A DNA stretch of 64,000 nucleotides from an uncultured Eubacterium sp. (GCA_900551945.1 URYE01000003.1:12747-76746), one strand, 5' to 3'; numbered from the stretch's first letter, positions 19,163 through 27,273 are shown. Numbers and translations: made by a program. Notes: generated from the sequence alone by a model not told the origin.

Positions 19163-19531
19163 ATGGGTATTGAAAAAAGAAGAGCAAAAAGAGTAGATGT
19201 AAATGCTGTTATTAGTATTAATAGGCTTGATAATGGTGAATATTTACATTATGAAGATAGTAAGAAGATTAATGTAAATATCATAGATGTGTCAGAAACG
19301 GGTATTTCATTCTCAACACAAGAGCCAATAGAGATTAATTCCTATTATAATACTGACCTTGATTTTGATGGTTGTGCAAGAATTAAAGCTGTTGTACAGA
19401 TTGTAAGGAAAGATGATAGTAATCCTAACAATATTATATATGGTGGTAGGTTTATTGGTATTAGTACAGAAGACCAGTTTAAACTTAGTGTATTTAGAAT
19501 TGTAAGTGAAAATAAGGCTGAACAAAAGTAA
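19163..19531 (+). CDS. PilZ-domain c-di-GMP receptor protein
   Basis: A 122-residue single-domain PilZ protein. Both c-di-GMP contact motifs are intact: RRAKR (R6 and R10 as RxxxR) and DVSETG (residues 42-47, D/NxSxxG). Such stand-alone PilZ proteins sense c-di-GMP and act on a partner. Here the partner is not evident; the gene is the tail of the pheST-queA run. A diguanylate cyclase with intact GGDEF is present at 46769 in the same window. Confidence 0.88.
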   Translation: MGIEKRRAKRVDVNAVISINRLDNGEYLHYEDSKKINVNIIDVSETGISFSTQEPIEINSYYNTDLDFDGCARIKAVVQIVRKDDSNPNNIIYGGRFIGISTEDQFKLSVFRIVSENKAEQK

Positions 19532-19542
19532 AGTTGGTTGAA

Positions 19543-19697
19543 GATACTAGAATTATATAAAACATTCACACACTAGTAAAAGTACAGTTATTTATCTTTG
19601 TATGTCATCATCGAACAAGTGTGTTCGCTGTTGCCATACAAAGATAGATAGCTGTTCTTTTAATGGTGCATTCATTGCTTTATATAATTCTAGTATC
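19543..19697. repeat. Family A long hairpin repeat, copy 2
   Basis: A 155-bp imperfect palindrome beginning GATACTAG and ending CTAGTATC. Compared with copies 1 and 3 (GATATCAG/CTGATATC), both strands have changed together and pairing is kept. The apex CGAACA-AGTG-TGTTCG is shared with copy 3. It lies between the PilZ gene and rnpB. Confidence 0.88.
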
Positions 19698-19754
19698 TTA
19701 TGTAAGTGTATTGGCTTAATTAGCATATAAATACTTAATTAAAAGAATTTATGG

Positions 19755-19784
19755 TTGCATTTTTGGTGAGTTTTATTGTATAAT
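19755..19784 (+). promoter_or_regulatory. Predicted promoter of rnpB
   Basis: TTGCAT at 19755-19760, an 18-bp spacer and a perfect TATAAT at 19779-19784, placing the start of transcription close to the 5' end of the RNase P RNA at about 19797. Confidence 0.7.
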
Positions 19785-19796
19785 AACTAAGATATT

Positions 19797-20138
19797 GAGT
19801 AACACAGACAATCGCGGCTACAAGTGTCGAAAGACTGTAGGTGAGGAAAGTCCGGGCTTCATAGGGCAGAATGCCAGATAACGTCTGGTGGAGGTGACTC
19901 CAAGGCTAGTGCAACAGAAATATACCGCCATTTTTAATGGTAAGGGTGGAAAGGTAGCGTAAGGGACTACCGCACTTTTGGTAACAAAGGTGGCTATGTA
20001 AACCCCATTCGAAGCAAGACCAAAACAAAAGTGATACGGCTGCCCGTCGTGCTTTTAGGTAGGTCGCTTGAGCCTGCTGGCGACAGTAGGACTAGATAGA
20101 TGATTGTCTAATACATAACCCGGCTTATAGTGTTGCTC
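19797..20138 (+). ncRNA. rnpB: RNase P RNA, bacterial class A
   Basis: Catalytic RNA of RNase P, which matures tRNA 5' ends. P1 is formed by GAGTAACAC at the 5' end and GTGTTGCTC at the 3' end. The conserved GAGGAAAGTCCGGGC block (about 19849-19863), the CAGAATGCCAG region, the GAAGCAAGACC segment and the terminal ATACATAACCCGGCTTA block are all present. The presence of the GCCCGTCGTGC...GAGCCTGCTGGCGAC segment favours a type A rather than Bacillus type B fold. The ends are set by P1 and are accurate to a few bases. Confidence 0.95.
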
Positions 20139-20189
20139 GATATTTTATTATTTTAAAATTAATTTTGAATTTCTTTTAATATTAATATA

Positions 20190-20252
20190 AATAAGTCCCC
20201 ATCTTTATTTGTTATTGTTTTATACAATAAAAGTAAAGATGGGGACTTATTT
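20190..20252. terminator. Intrinsic terminator after rnpB
   Basis: Arms AATAAGTCCCCATCTTTA and TAAAGATGGGGACTTATT are exact complements of 18 bp with a partly paired loop. A/T tracts flank both sides, so it may work in both directions. Confidence 0.8.
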
Positions 20253-20255
20253 AGT

Positions 20256-20348
20256 GTTTATGCCAACAACAACTGAAAGGTTATTCTCGCACAAGACTGA
20301 TTGATAGTTGAGATAATTTGAGAAACTAGCAGAGTGTGTTTCTTATAT
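20256..20348. repeat. Family B dispersed repeat, copy 2
   Basis: About 90 bp whose right half, GATAATTTGAGAAACTAGCA followed by GAGTGTGTTTCTTATA, is nearly identical to copy 4 at 29231. The left half, with CTCGCACAAGACTGATTG, is degenerate. It lies between the two terminators downstream of rnpB. Confidence 0.65.
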
Positions 20349-20354
20349 TTTGTT

Positions 20355-20415
20355 AAAAAGCTGTCACAATAAAAATTAATATAAAAGTATATTGATTTCT
20401 TTGTGACAGCTTTTT
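20355..20415. terminator. Bidirectional terminator between rnpB and pyrI
   Basis: AAAAAGCTGTCACAA (20355-20369) pairs perfectly with TTGTGACAGCTTTTT (20401-20415). It is positioned between the convergent rnpB and pyrBI units and has T-runs on both strands. Confidence 0.8.
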
Positions 20416-20488
20416 ATGGTTTACTATTATTAAGTTAAGTAGAAAAGTTAAATTCTAATATTTTATTAGTGTTGTAATATTATGTTTC

Positions 20489-20932
20489 TTAGTCTATATG
20501 TCTGCTTCTACGAGTGTATTTTTCTTCACAGTATTTACATCTATATACTTGTTTTTCTTCATCAGTTAAGATAAATACATGGTCAAGCTCTTGTTCTATT
20601 GATGTTATACATCTAGGATTTTGGCATTTGATTACGTTTGTAATTGACTTTGGAAGTTTTAATGTCTTTTTGTCAACGATTTCACCGTTTTTGATGATGT
20701 TTACAGTGATATTGTGGTCGATGAAGCCGAGTGCGTCAAGGTCTACAAGGTCAAGGTCGGCTTCTATTTTTATAATGTCTTTTTTGCCCATTTTATTACT
20801 TCTTGCATTTTTGATAATAGCAACACAGCAGTCGAGCTTGTCTAATCCAAGCTTGTTATATATCATCATAGATTTACCAGCTTCGATATGGTCAAGAACG
20901 AAGCCTTCATTTAATTGTCCTACGTTTAACAT
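20489..20932 (-). CDS. pyrI: Aspartate carbamoyltransferase regulatory subunit
   Basis: Regulatory chain that lets nucleotides control ATCase in pyrimidine synthesis. The 147-residue protein has the N-terminal effector-binding domain and a C-terminal zinc domain with the four cysteines in CQNPRC and CKYC (near residues 109-114 and 132-135). It follows pyrB directly on the same strand (46 bp), so the pair forms the PyrBI holoenzyme, unlike the unregulated PyrB of Bacillus. Confidence 0.95.
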   Translation of the reverse strand: MLNVGQLNEGFVLDHIEAGKSMMIYNKLGLDKLDCCVAIIKNARSNKMGKKDIIKIEADLDLVDLDALGFIDHNITVNIIKNGEIVDKKTLKLPKSITNVIKCQNPRCITSIEQELDHVFILTDEEKQVYRCKYCEEKYTRRSRHID

Positions 20933-20978
20933 TTATTAATTAGTGGGATTATATAATCCCACACTCCTTTCGTTTAAA

Positions 20979-21893
20979 TTATTTGTCAAGACCTAAAAGT
21001 GTAAGGATAAGTGCCATTCGCACATATACACCGAATTGTGCCTGCTTAAAGTATGCAGCTCTAGGGTCATCATCAACTTCTACAGATATTTCATTAACTC
21101 GTGGAAGTGGGTGTAACACATACATGTCTTTTTTAGCAAGTTCCATTTTGGCTTTGTCAAGAATGTAGAAGTTTTTCATTCTTAAATAGTCGTCTTCATT
21201 GAAAAATCTTTCTTTTTGAACACGAGTCATATAAAGAATATCAAGTTTTGGCATTACATCTTCGAGCTTTTCAACTTCTTCAAATTCTATATTGTTGTCG
21301 ATTAAGTTTTCTTTTATATAATCAGGAATACTAAGTTCTTTAGGTGATATAAGAATAAACTTTACATTCTCATATCTTATAAGAGAATTGATAAGTGAAT
21401 GAACAGTACGACCAAACTTTAAGTCGCCACAAAGACCTATTGTGAAATTGTTAAGAGAGCCTTTTAATTCACGAATTGTCATCATATCAGTAAGTGTCTG
21501 TGTTGGATGTTGATGACCACCATCACCTGCGTTGATAATTGGAATTAATGACTTTGAAGCTGCTACCATAGGAGCGCCTTCTTTTGGGTGTCGCATTGCA
21601 CATATATCTGCGTAACATGAGATAACTCTTATTGTGTCTGATACGCTTTCGCCTTTTGCTGCCGAGCTTGAATTGGCAGAAGAAAAACCAAGGACAGAGC
21701 CACCGAGATTGAGCATTGCTGCTTCAAAACTGAGTCTTGTTCGTGTACTTGGTTCATAGAAAAGTGTAGCTATTTTTTTACCATCACATTTGTGACTGTA
21801 TTTAGCAGGGTCTTTTGCAATATCGCTTGCTAAATCGAGAAGTTGTTCTGTTTCATCGGTTGTAAAGTCGAGTGGGTTTAATAAATGTCTCAT
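20979..21893 (-). CDS. pyrB: Aspartate carbamoyltransferase catalytic subunit
   Basis: Condenses carbamoyl phosphate with aspartate, the first committed step of pyrimidine synthesis. The 304-residue protein shows the carbamoyl-phosphate loop [13 protein letters not shown] (about 43-55), the HPTQTLTDM motif and the C-terminal HPLPRVNEI motif. The start ATG is preceded by GGAGG at ideal spacing; an ATG ten codons upstream is within a palindromic leader and is not preferred. It is the first gene of the pyrBI pair; no PyrR-type attenuator was recognised in the short upstream region. Confidence 0.96.
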   Translation of the reverse strand: MRHLLNPLDFTTDETEQLLDLASDIAKDPAKYSHKCDGKKIATLFYEPSTRTRLSFEAAMLNLGGSVLGFSSANSSSAAKGESVSDTIRVISCYADICAMRHPKEGAPMVAASKSLIPIINAGDGGHQHPTQTLTDMMTIRELKGSLNNFTIGLCGDLKFGRTVHSLINSLIRYENVKFILISPKELSIPDYIKENLIDNNIEFEEVEKLEDVMPKLDILYMTRVQKERFFNEDDYLRMKNFYILDKAKMELAKKDMYVLHPLPRVNEISVEVDDDPRAAYFKQAQFGVYVRMALILTLLGLDK

Positions 21894-21917
21894 TAATAAT
21901 CCTCCGTATTTGCCTGT

Positions 21918-21936
21918 GTTCATAAGTGTTATGAAC
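21918..21936 (-). promoter_or_regulatory. Palindrome in the pyrB leader
   Basis: GTTCATAA-GTG-TTATGAAC is a perfect 8-bp inverted repeat with a 3-base centre, 25 bases upstream of the pyrB start codon. It could be an operator or a leader stem-loop placed just before the ribosome binding site. No known regulator motif was recognised. Confidence 0.45.
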
Positions 21937-22044
21937 TACAGAAATTTTTCTTTACAACATATTTTACTATGATTTTTGTAATTGCACAATTATTATTTTG
22001 AAATATTTTTTATATTTTTAATATGATATAATTAAGGTTATGGG

Positions 22045-22290
22045 GATATCAGTAGTATATAAGCAAACACACACCAGTAAAAGTACAGTAGTCTATATTT
22101 GTCTGTCATCATCGAACAAGTGTGTTCGATGTTGTCATACAAATATAAACTACAGTTCTTTTAATGGTGCATTTATTTACGCGAACAACGAGTCAAAGTC
22201 TGTGCTTGCACAAGACCTTGACGACTGTCGCGATAACTTGAGAAACTTGCAATGCAAGTTTCTCGTAGTTGCTTATATACTACTGATATC
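22045..22290. repeat. Family A long hairpin repeat, copy 3, interrupted
   Basis: The arms GATATCAGTAGTATATAAGC (from 22045) and GCTTATATACTACTGATATC (ending 22290) are perfect complements of 20 bp. The middle arm CACACCAGTAAAAGTACAGT and the apex CGAACA-AGTG-TGTTCG match the other copies. The 3' arm is split by about 94 bp of a family B repeat (22177-22270); removing it restores the normal 150-bp length. Confidence 0.88.
22177..22270. repeat. Family B dispersed repeat, copy 3, nested in family A
   Basis: Begins TACGCGAACAACGAGTCAAA and ends at GTTTCTCGTAGTT. It contains a 12-bp perfect inverted repeat (GAGAAACTTGCA / TGCAAGTTTCTC) at the site where copies 2 and 4 have AGAAACT..GTTTCT. Its position inside family A copy 3 shows that family B can insert or expand within family A. 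Confidence 0.75.
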
Positions 22291-22318
22291 TTACGGAAGT
22301 TTATTATGGTGTGATAGA

Positions 22319-22347
22319 TTGTAAGTTTTAAGAAGTTGTGGTACAAT
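22319..22347 (+). promoter_or_regulatory. Predicted promoter of trpS
   Basis: TTGTAA at 22319-22324, a 17-bp spacer and TACAAT at 22342-22347. Transcription would start near 22355, giving a leader of about 230 bases before trpS. Confidence 0.6.
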
Positions 22348-22458
22348 AGTTGATAACTTGAAACCAGTGAAGCTAATGAGATATATCCAGTGCAAGTTGA
22401 AATAGTCTTGATAATGATGAGGTAGAACTCTGTTGGGATTGGCGGCTTATGGTTAAGA

Positions 22459-22584
22459 CTACTAAATTAAGTGGTAAATAATTAAAATCTAGGAAAGGAA
22501 AAGCTATATTAACTACAAATCGTGAGATTGTAGCAATTATTTAACATATACGAATTTGTGTATGTTTTTAGTAGCAGGTTTAAT
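22459..22584 (+). promoter_or_regulatory. Structured leader RNA of trpS, shared with efp
   Basis: Block 1 is the hairpin CTAC-taaattaa-GTGG followed by TAAATAATT (22459-22484). Block 2 runs from AGGAAAGGAAAA (22491-22502) to the start codon. GCTAT (22503-22507) pairs with GTAGC (22571-22575) and encloses two hairpins, CTACAAATC/GATTGTAG (22513-22533) and ACATATAC/GTGTATGT (22544-22565). The same blocks precede efp at 30129-30306. The purine-rich tract has the appearance of a Shine-Dalgarno sequence but is 83 bases from the ATG; the junction would bring it close. No T-box sequence is present. Regulatory function is inference. Confidence 0.65.
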
Positions 22585-23676
22585 ATGTCTAAGATTATAT
22601 TGACAGGAGATAGACCAACAGGAAGACTTCATCTTGGTCATTATGTTGGTTCTCTTAAAAGGAGAGTAGAATTACAAAATTCAGGAGAGTTTGATAATAT
22701 ATTTATTATGATAGCAGACGCACAGGCGCTTACAGATAATGCGGACAATCCTGAAAAAGTAAGACAAAATATTATAGAGGTTGCACTTGACTATCTTTCA
22801 TGTGGTGTTGACCCTACTAAGACTAATATTTTTATACAGTCACAGATACCACAGCTTACAGAGCTTACATTTTATTATATGAACCTTGTTACAGTGTCAA
22901 GATTACAACGTAATCCTACTGTAAAGGCTGAAATTCAGCTTCGTAACTTTGAAACAAGTATTCCAGTAGGCTTCTTTACATATCCTATAAGTCAGGCTGC
23001 GGATATTACAGCATTTAAGGCTACAACAGTCCCAGTAGGTGAAGACCAAGAGCCTATGATTGAACAGACTAGAGAGATTGTAAGAAAGTTCAACTCTGTT
23101 TATGGAGATACACTTGTTGAACCAGAGATTTTATTACCAGATAATAAGGTATGTATGCGACTTCCTGGTACAGATGGCAAGGCTAAGATGAGTAAGTCAC
23201 TCGGTAACTGTATATATTTGGCAGATACACCAGAAGATGTTAAAAAGAAAGTTATGGGAATGTACACTGACCCAGACCATATAAGAATTGAAGACCCAGG
23301 TAAGATAGAAGGAAACTGTGTGTTTACATATCTTGATGCTTTAAGCACACCGGAAGACTTCAAGGAATTTCTTCCAGATTACAATAACCTTGATGAATTA
23401 AAGGAACACTATCAGAGAGGTGGTCTTGGCGATGTTAAGGTTAAGAAGTTCTTAAATAACGTAATTCAAAAGGAACTTGAGCCAATAAGAGCAAGAAGAC
23501 ATGAATTTGAAAAGGATATTCCAGAAGTTTATAATATTCTTAAAAAGGGTACAGAGGAAGCATACAAGGTGGCACAGCAGACACTTGATGAAGTTAAGGC
23601 TTCTATGAAGATTAATTATTTTGATGATGAAGAACTTATCAAGGTTCAATCAGAAAAATATAATCCAGTTGATTAA
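22585..23676 (+). CDS. trpS: Tryptophanyl-tRNA synthetase
   Basis: Class Ic synthetase charging tRNA-Trp. The 363-residue protein has the HIGH-equivalent [10 protein letters not shown] (residues 13-22) and KMSKS in [12 protein letters not shown] (about 196-207). The length is slightly above the usual 330-340. The chosen ATG gives the canonical [13 protein letters not shown] start; an upstream in-frame ATG falls inside the leader's second hairpin. The nearest ribosome binding match, AGCAGGT, is weak, whereas a strong AAAGGAAAA lies beyond the leader structure. A terminator follows the gene. Confidence 0.96.
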   Translation: MSKIILTGDRPTGRLHLGHYVGSLKRRVELQNSGEFDNIFIMIADAQALTDNADNPEKVRQNIIEVALDYLSCGVDPTKTNIFIQSQIPQLTELTFYYMNLVTVSRLQRNPTVKAEIQLRNFETSIPVGFFTYPISQAADITAFKATTVPVGEDQEPMIEQTREIVRKFNSVYGDTLVEPEILLPDNKVCMRLPGTDGKAKMSKSLGNCIYLADTPEDVKKKVMGMYTDPDHIRIEDPGKIEGNCVFTYLDALSTPEDFKEFLPDYNNLDELKEHYQRGGLGDVKVKKFLNNVIQKELEPIRARRHEFEKDIPEVYNILKKGTEEAYKVAQQTLDEVKASMKINYFDDEELIKVQSEKYNPVD

Positions 23677-23719
23677 ATTTTTTATTTACTTTGAAGTTTT
23701 TAAGTATAAGTGTTATCTA

Positions 23720-23792
23720 AAAAAACAGCTATATTTGTATAACAACTATGAACTAATTTGTTCAAGGTGATATACATATATAGCTGTTTTTT
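23720..23792 (+). terminator. Intrinsic terminator of trpS
   Basis: AAAAAACAGCTATAT (from 23720) pairs with ATATAGCTGTTTTTT (23778-23792), a 15-bp stem ending in a T-run; the large loop contains a secondary GTAT/ATAC stem. Confidence 0.75.
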
Positions 23793-23804
23793 AACTTAAT
23801 GGAC

Positions 23805-24010
23805 AAAATAATAAACCATCCGCATAGCGATGATGTGCTTACACTCCAACGGCTAAAGCTCGTTGGTTTCTTATATACAATCACTTTCCAATATACTCGG
23901 CATATAAGACTAATGACTTTTTATAAGACGTTCACTACCAAAGACACCACTGTATCTATTAACGATAGTATGAGGCTCGTGTCGAAAACTATATCTATTA
24001 TAGCACATTA
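23805..24010 (-). mobile_element. Possible relic of an IS200/IS605-type element end
   Basis: This stretch has no gene. On the minus strand it contains the hairpin CCAACGAGCTTTAGCCGTTGG (23850-23870 region, stem CCAACG/CGTTGG) followed by AGTGTAAGCACATC. To my recollection this resembles the right-end/omega-RNA-like segment that follows tnpB genes in clostridial IS605 elements. No transposase remnant is readable in any frame. Two terminators bracket the stretch. The identification rests on pattern memory only. Confidence 0.3.
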
Positions 24011-24050
24011 TTATAATAAGCAATAGAAGTAGGTAAATTGCTTATTATAA
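24011..24050 (-). terminator. Terminator of the lactonase gene
   Basis: TTATAATAAGCAAT and ATTGCTTATTATAA form a perfect 14-bp stem with a 12-base loop. The right arm includes the stop codon of the minus-strand lactonase gene. Confidence 0.65.
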
Positions 24051-25088
24051 TTCTTTTATAATCATGTTGTTTGGCTTTGATATTTTTATTTCTGGGCCAT
24101 TCATTACAATTAGTCCTCGGTCGAAATGAATAGTAAATATTGTGATGGTATTTCCTTCGTTATTAAGTGACATTATATGCTTGTCATCTGGGAACATTGA
24201 TATGTACTTAGGATAGTCACCACTAATAGGAAGAGATGAAATACTGCTCAAAAGTCCTGTTTCCTTGTTGATTGAATATATTGTAACAGTGTTATCTCCT
24301 GCGTTAGAACAAACTGCATTATTACCATCGTTAGCAAATATAAAGTTAGAAGCGGCACTGTTGGACTTGTGACCTTTTCTTACAGTGAAAATATTTTGTA
24401 TAAATTCAAATCTTTCTTTGCGGTTCTTATCGTATGAATATACATTGATATAATTCTTTAATTCGCAAACAACATAAGCAAACTTGCCATCTGGACTAAA
24501 GTGCATTTGTCTAGGAGCTGACTCAAGTTGTGTTCTTATTATATCATATAACTTAAGCTTTCCTGTGTCGTGATTAAATTCATATACTTTTATCTGGTCA
24601 ATACCTAAGTCACAGACACATAAAAGTTCATTGTCTGGTGTAAATACAGACCAATTTACATGAGGTCGGAAGTTACGTTCAGCAATACTTCCAAGTCCTT
24701 TGTGAAATACTTCATCAACGATATTACCTACAGAACCATCTTCATTGAGTCTTAATACTGTGATTTTACCATCGTGATATCCTGATACAATGATAAAGCG
24801 GTCATCATTAGTCACTGTTAAATGACAACCACGCATACCGTTAATAGAGCTTATATTAATAGGCTCTAAATCACCATCGGGTGCAATTGCAAATGATGCT
24901 ACACCTGTGTCACATATTGAGTATAAGTATTTTTGACTATGTGAAAATGTAATATAAGATGAGTTATTTATCTTAACACCTTTTCTCTTTGTAATACGTC
25001 CTTTTTTAATATCCATATCAAATATATTGATACCATCGTCAGCACCATTGTTATAACAGCCGACATAAGCAACAAAATTGTTCGCCAT
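24045..25088 (-). CDS. pgl: Lactonase family beta-propeller protein (6-phosphogluconolactonase-like)
   Basis: A 347-residue protein of the YbhE/Pgl-type seven-bladed propeller lactonase family, which hydrolyses 6-phosphogluconolactone in the oxidative pentose phosphate pathway. Recurrent propeller segments are visible: YITFSHSQKYLYSICD, HLTVTNDDRFIIVSGYHDG, PRQMHFSPDGKFAYVVCELK and PKYISMFPDDKHIMSLN. The N-terminal YVGCYN resembles the family's YVGTYT. No export signal. The GGAGG-like AGGAAAATT precedes the ATG. Family is clear; the substrate is inferred. No zwf or gnd neighbour is present. Confidence 0.82.
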   Translation of the reverse strand: MANNFVAYVGCYNNGADDGINIFDMDIKKGRITKRKGVKINNSSYITFSHSQKYLYSICDTGVASFAIAPDGDLEPINISSINGMRGCHLTVTNDDRFIIVSGYHDGKITVLRLNEDGSVGNIVDEVFHKGLGSIAERNFRPHVNWSVFTPDNELLCVCDLGIDQIKVYEFNHDTGKLKLYDIIRTQLESAPRQMHFSPDGKFAYVVCELKNYINVYSYDKNRKERFEFIQNIFTVRKGHKSNSAASNFIFANDGNNAVCSNAGDNTVTIYSINKETGLLSSISSLPISGDYPKYISMFPDDKHIMSLNNEGNTITIFTIHFDRGLIVMNGPEIKISKPNNMIIKEL

Positions 25089-25158
25089 AATTTTCCTCCA
25101 TTCTTACGCATATCGTACTTAAGAATATTTTAATTCAAATTATGTAGCTTTTCAACAT

Positions 25159-25416
25159 TTATATACATTTCTTAGCAATTTTTTCTATATCTACATCAAC
25201 AAGGATTGCGTCTGGACCAATACATTTTACGCATTTGAAGGGAATTACATATTCTATTTCATGTCCGAGAAGCCCGCAAAACTTTGCCGGGCCGGGGACA
25301 ATTATGGTTAAAATACAACCGCTACAAGTATCGAAGTCAATGTCGGCAACGAAGCCTAGAACTTTACAGTCGCTTACATTTATTACTTGCTTATTTCTAA
25401 ATTCACATATCCGCAT
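25159..25416 (-). CDS. ylmC: YlmC/YmxH family PRC-barrel sporulation-associated protein
   Basis: An 85-residue PRC-barrel protein (RICEFRNKQVINVSDCKVLGFVADIDFD..). Members sit next to sigG in many clostridia and bacilli and are named YlmC/YmxH; the molecular role is unknown. The ATG preceded by GGAG at 7 bases was chosen over a TTG two codons upstream. Cys residues (CSGC, CVKC) are unusually frequent. It is downstream of sigG on the same strand, the conserved arrangement. Confidence 0.85.
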   Translation of the reverse strand: MRICEFRNKQVINVSDCKVLGFVADIDFDTCSGCILTIIVPGPAKFCGLLGHEIEYVIPFKCVKCIGPDAILVDVDIEKIAKKCI

Positions 25417-25590
25417 AGACAAGCTCCAAGTAGAATGTTCTTATTAAATTATATGCGGGAAATGTATAAGTGTGTGGGGAAGATACTATTTTACTTTATA
25501 CATCATTATAGCTTGAATGATACAAAATTAGTTATATATAATTTCTATATTATTAATAAGAATTAAAGTTTGAGTGTGTATTAAAAATAA

Positions 25591-26370
25591 TTATATAAGA
25601 TATTTTTTCATAGCCTTTAGTGCATTTTTTTCAAGACGACTAACTTGTGCTTGTGATATACCTATTTCGCTTGCCGTTTCCATTTGTGTTTTGCAGTCGA
25701 AAAATCTCATTCTTATAATTCGCTGTTCTCGTTTATCTAGGTGCTTCATCGCTTCTGAAAGAGCTAGGTGTTCTACCCATGTGTCTTCTTTGTTTTTTTT
25801 GTCACTTACTTGGTCCATAATATAAAGTGTGTCGCCACTTTCAGAAAATACTGGCTCGTATAGAGAAACTGGAGATTGTACTGCGTCCATTGCCATAACG
25901 ATATCTTCACGACTAATTCCTGTTTCTGCAGATATTTCAGATACGGTAGGTTCTTTTTGATGTTTTTTTATATAATTTTCTTTAGCATATAATGCTTTAT
26001 AGGCAGTATCTTTTAATGACCTGCTCACTCGGATTGATGAGCTATTGTCACGAAGATGTCGTTTTATCTCACCAGTAATCATAGGAACGGCGTAGGTAGA
26101 AAATTGTACACCTTGATTAATATCGAAGTTATCTAAAGCCTTAATCATTCCTATACAACCTATTTGAAATAGGTCATCAATATTTTCATTGCTTTGTGAA
26201 AAGCGTTGCACAATGCTTAAGACAAGTCTTAAATTGCATTTGATAAATTTTTCACGAGCAATATTATCGCCAGCTTTAACTTTTTGTAAAAGTAGTGATT
26301 TTTCTTTGGAAGATAAAAGGGGGAGTGAAGACGTATTCACTCCACATATTTCAACTTTATAACCAGCCAA
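25591..26370 (-). CDS. sigG: RNA polymerase sporulation sigma factor SigG
   Basis: Late forespore-specific sigma factor. The 259-residue protein has the SigG-type N-terminus KVEICGVNTSSLPLLS, region 2 (ENIDDLFQIGCIGMIKALDNFD, about 62-83), region 3, and region 4 with the helix-turn-helix QMETASEIGISQAQVSRLEK near the C-terminus. It starts with TTG, with AAAGGAG 9 bases upstream. sigE, which precedes sigG in many relatives, is not adjacent; upstream lies the divergent nrdR gene. Its presence shows the lineage is sporulation-competent or recently was. Confidence 0.95.
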   Translation of the reverse strand: MAGYKVEICGVNTSSLPLLSSKEKSLLLQKVKAGDNIAREKFIKCNLRLVLSIVQRFSQSNENIDDLFQIGCIGMIKALDNFDINQGVQFSTYAVPMITGEIKRHLRDNSSSIRVSRSLKDTAYKALYAKENYIKKHQKEPTVSEISAETGISREDIVMAMDAVQSPVSLYEPVFSESGDTLYIMDQVSDKKNKEDTWVEHLALSEAMKHLDKREQRIIRMRFFDCKTQMETASEIGISQAQVSRLEKNALKAMKKYLI

Positions 26371-26574
26371 TTCTATTTTCTCCTTTATAATTCTAAAATT
26401 AATAAGTAGTAAAGCAAATTGTAATATTAACTTTACTAGCTTTATTTTTTATTCTTTATAAAGTATTGCCATGATAGATGGATTTATACTGCCAAGAATA
26501 ACCAATTTGGCAAAGGACGTATTCTAAAAGTAATATATAAAAGAAGTAAAATATAGTAAAAATGCGGCAAATAA
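26371..26574. other. Intergenic region between sigG and nrdR
   Basis: About 200 bp of very AT-rich divergent spacer with no gene and no strong hairpin. The sigG promoter should lie here on the minus strand, but I could not find a convincing sigma-F or sigma-G match. Confidence 0.5.
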
Positions 26575-26603
26575 TTGACTATACCATAATATTAAATTAT
26601 AAT
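26575..26603 (+). promoter_or_regulatory. Predicted promoter of nrdR
   Basis: TTGACT at 26575-26580, 17-bp spacer, perfect TATAAT at 26598-26603. The resulting leader of about 190 bases is AT-rich and shows no recognisable structured element. Confidence 0.7.
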
Positions 26604-26798
26604 CAAATATGCATAGGGATTGTAAAAATTTTTATTTAGCAATAATGGAAAAAGTGTAAGCTAATTCTGATAAATTGTTATAGTAGTAATATATAAACAA
26701 ATATAAGAATACATTTTACAGAAAATGGCATTACATTTGGTGAAAATTTTTAAATAAAAAAAATACAATAAAATAATTAAAATATGGAGGTATATATT

Positions 26799-27245
26799 TT
26801 GAAATGTCCATTTTGTGGTAATGAGAATACAAAAGTTATAGATTCAAGACCAACAGATGATTGCTCGATAAGAAGAAGACGTCAATGTGAAGAATGTGGG
26901 AAAAGATTTACCACTTATGAAAAAGTTGAAACGTTACCTCTTATTGTAATAAAGAAAGATAATAATAGAGAACCTTATGATAGACAAAAAATCTTAGCAG
27001 GAATTGTAAGGTCTTGTCATAAGCGACCTATTTCATTAGAACAGATTAATCATACAGTTGATGAAATCGAAAATCAAATATTTAATCTTGAAGAAAAAGA
27101 AGTAACAACAACAGATATTGGCGCAATTGTTATGGATAAGTTAAAGCAATTAGATGAAGTTGCTTATGTAAGATTTGCTTCAGTATATCGTGAATTTAAA
27201 GATGTTAATACATTTCTTGATGAGATTAATAAGATACTAAAATAA
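26799..27245 (+). CDS. nrdR: Transcriptional repressor NrdR
   Basis: ATP/dATP-sensing repressor of ribonucleotide reductase genes. The 148-residue protein has an N-terminal zinc ribbon with C3, C6, C30 and C33, the RRRRQC segment, and an ATP-cone domain ([21 protein letters not shown], about 48-68). The start is a TTG giving the canonical MKCPFCG; GGAGGT lies 9 bases upstream, and an ATG that overlaps this GGAGGT is rejected. nrdR next to sigG-ylmC is a common clostridial arrangement. Confidence 0.95.
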   Translation: MKCPFCGNENTKVIDSRPTDDCSIRRRRQCEECGKRFTTYEKVETLPLIVIKKDNNREPYDRQKILAGIVRSCHKRPISLEQINHTVDEIENQIFNLEEKEVTTTDIGAIVMDKLKQLDEVAYVRFASVYREFKDVNTFLDEINKILK

Positions 27246-27273
27246 TTTATAGAAAGGCAGGATAATATCAAAT

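Noticed and set aside
22040..22324. 94-codon open frame upstream of trpS
   Set aside because: It lies fully in the nested family A and family B repeats and has no plausible initiation site.
22354..22584. T-box riboswitch upstream of trpS
   Set aside because: There is no AGGGTGGNACC box, no terminator/antiterminator pair, and no stem I landmarks; the element is instead shared with efp, which a tRNA-Trp T-box would not be.
23799..24026. 75-codon open frame in the trpS downstream region
   Set aside because: It has no ribosome binding site and crosses hairpins; the composition is not protein-like. The stretch is better explained as relic mobile DNA or spacer.
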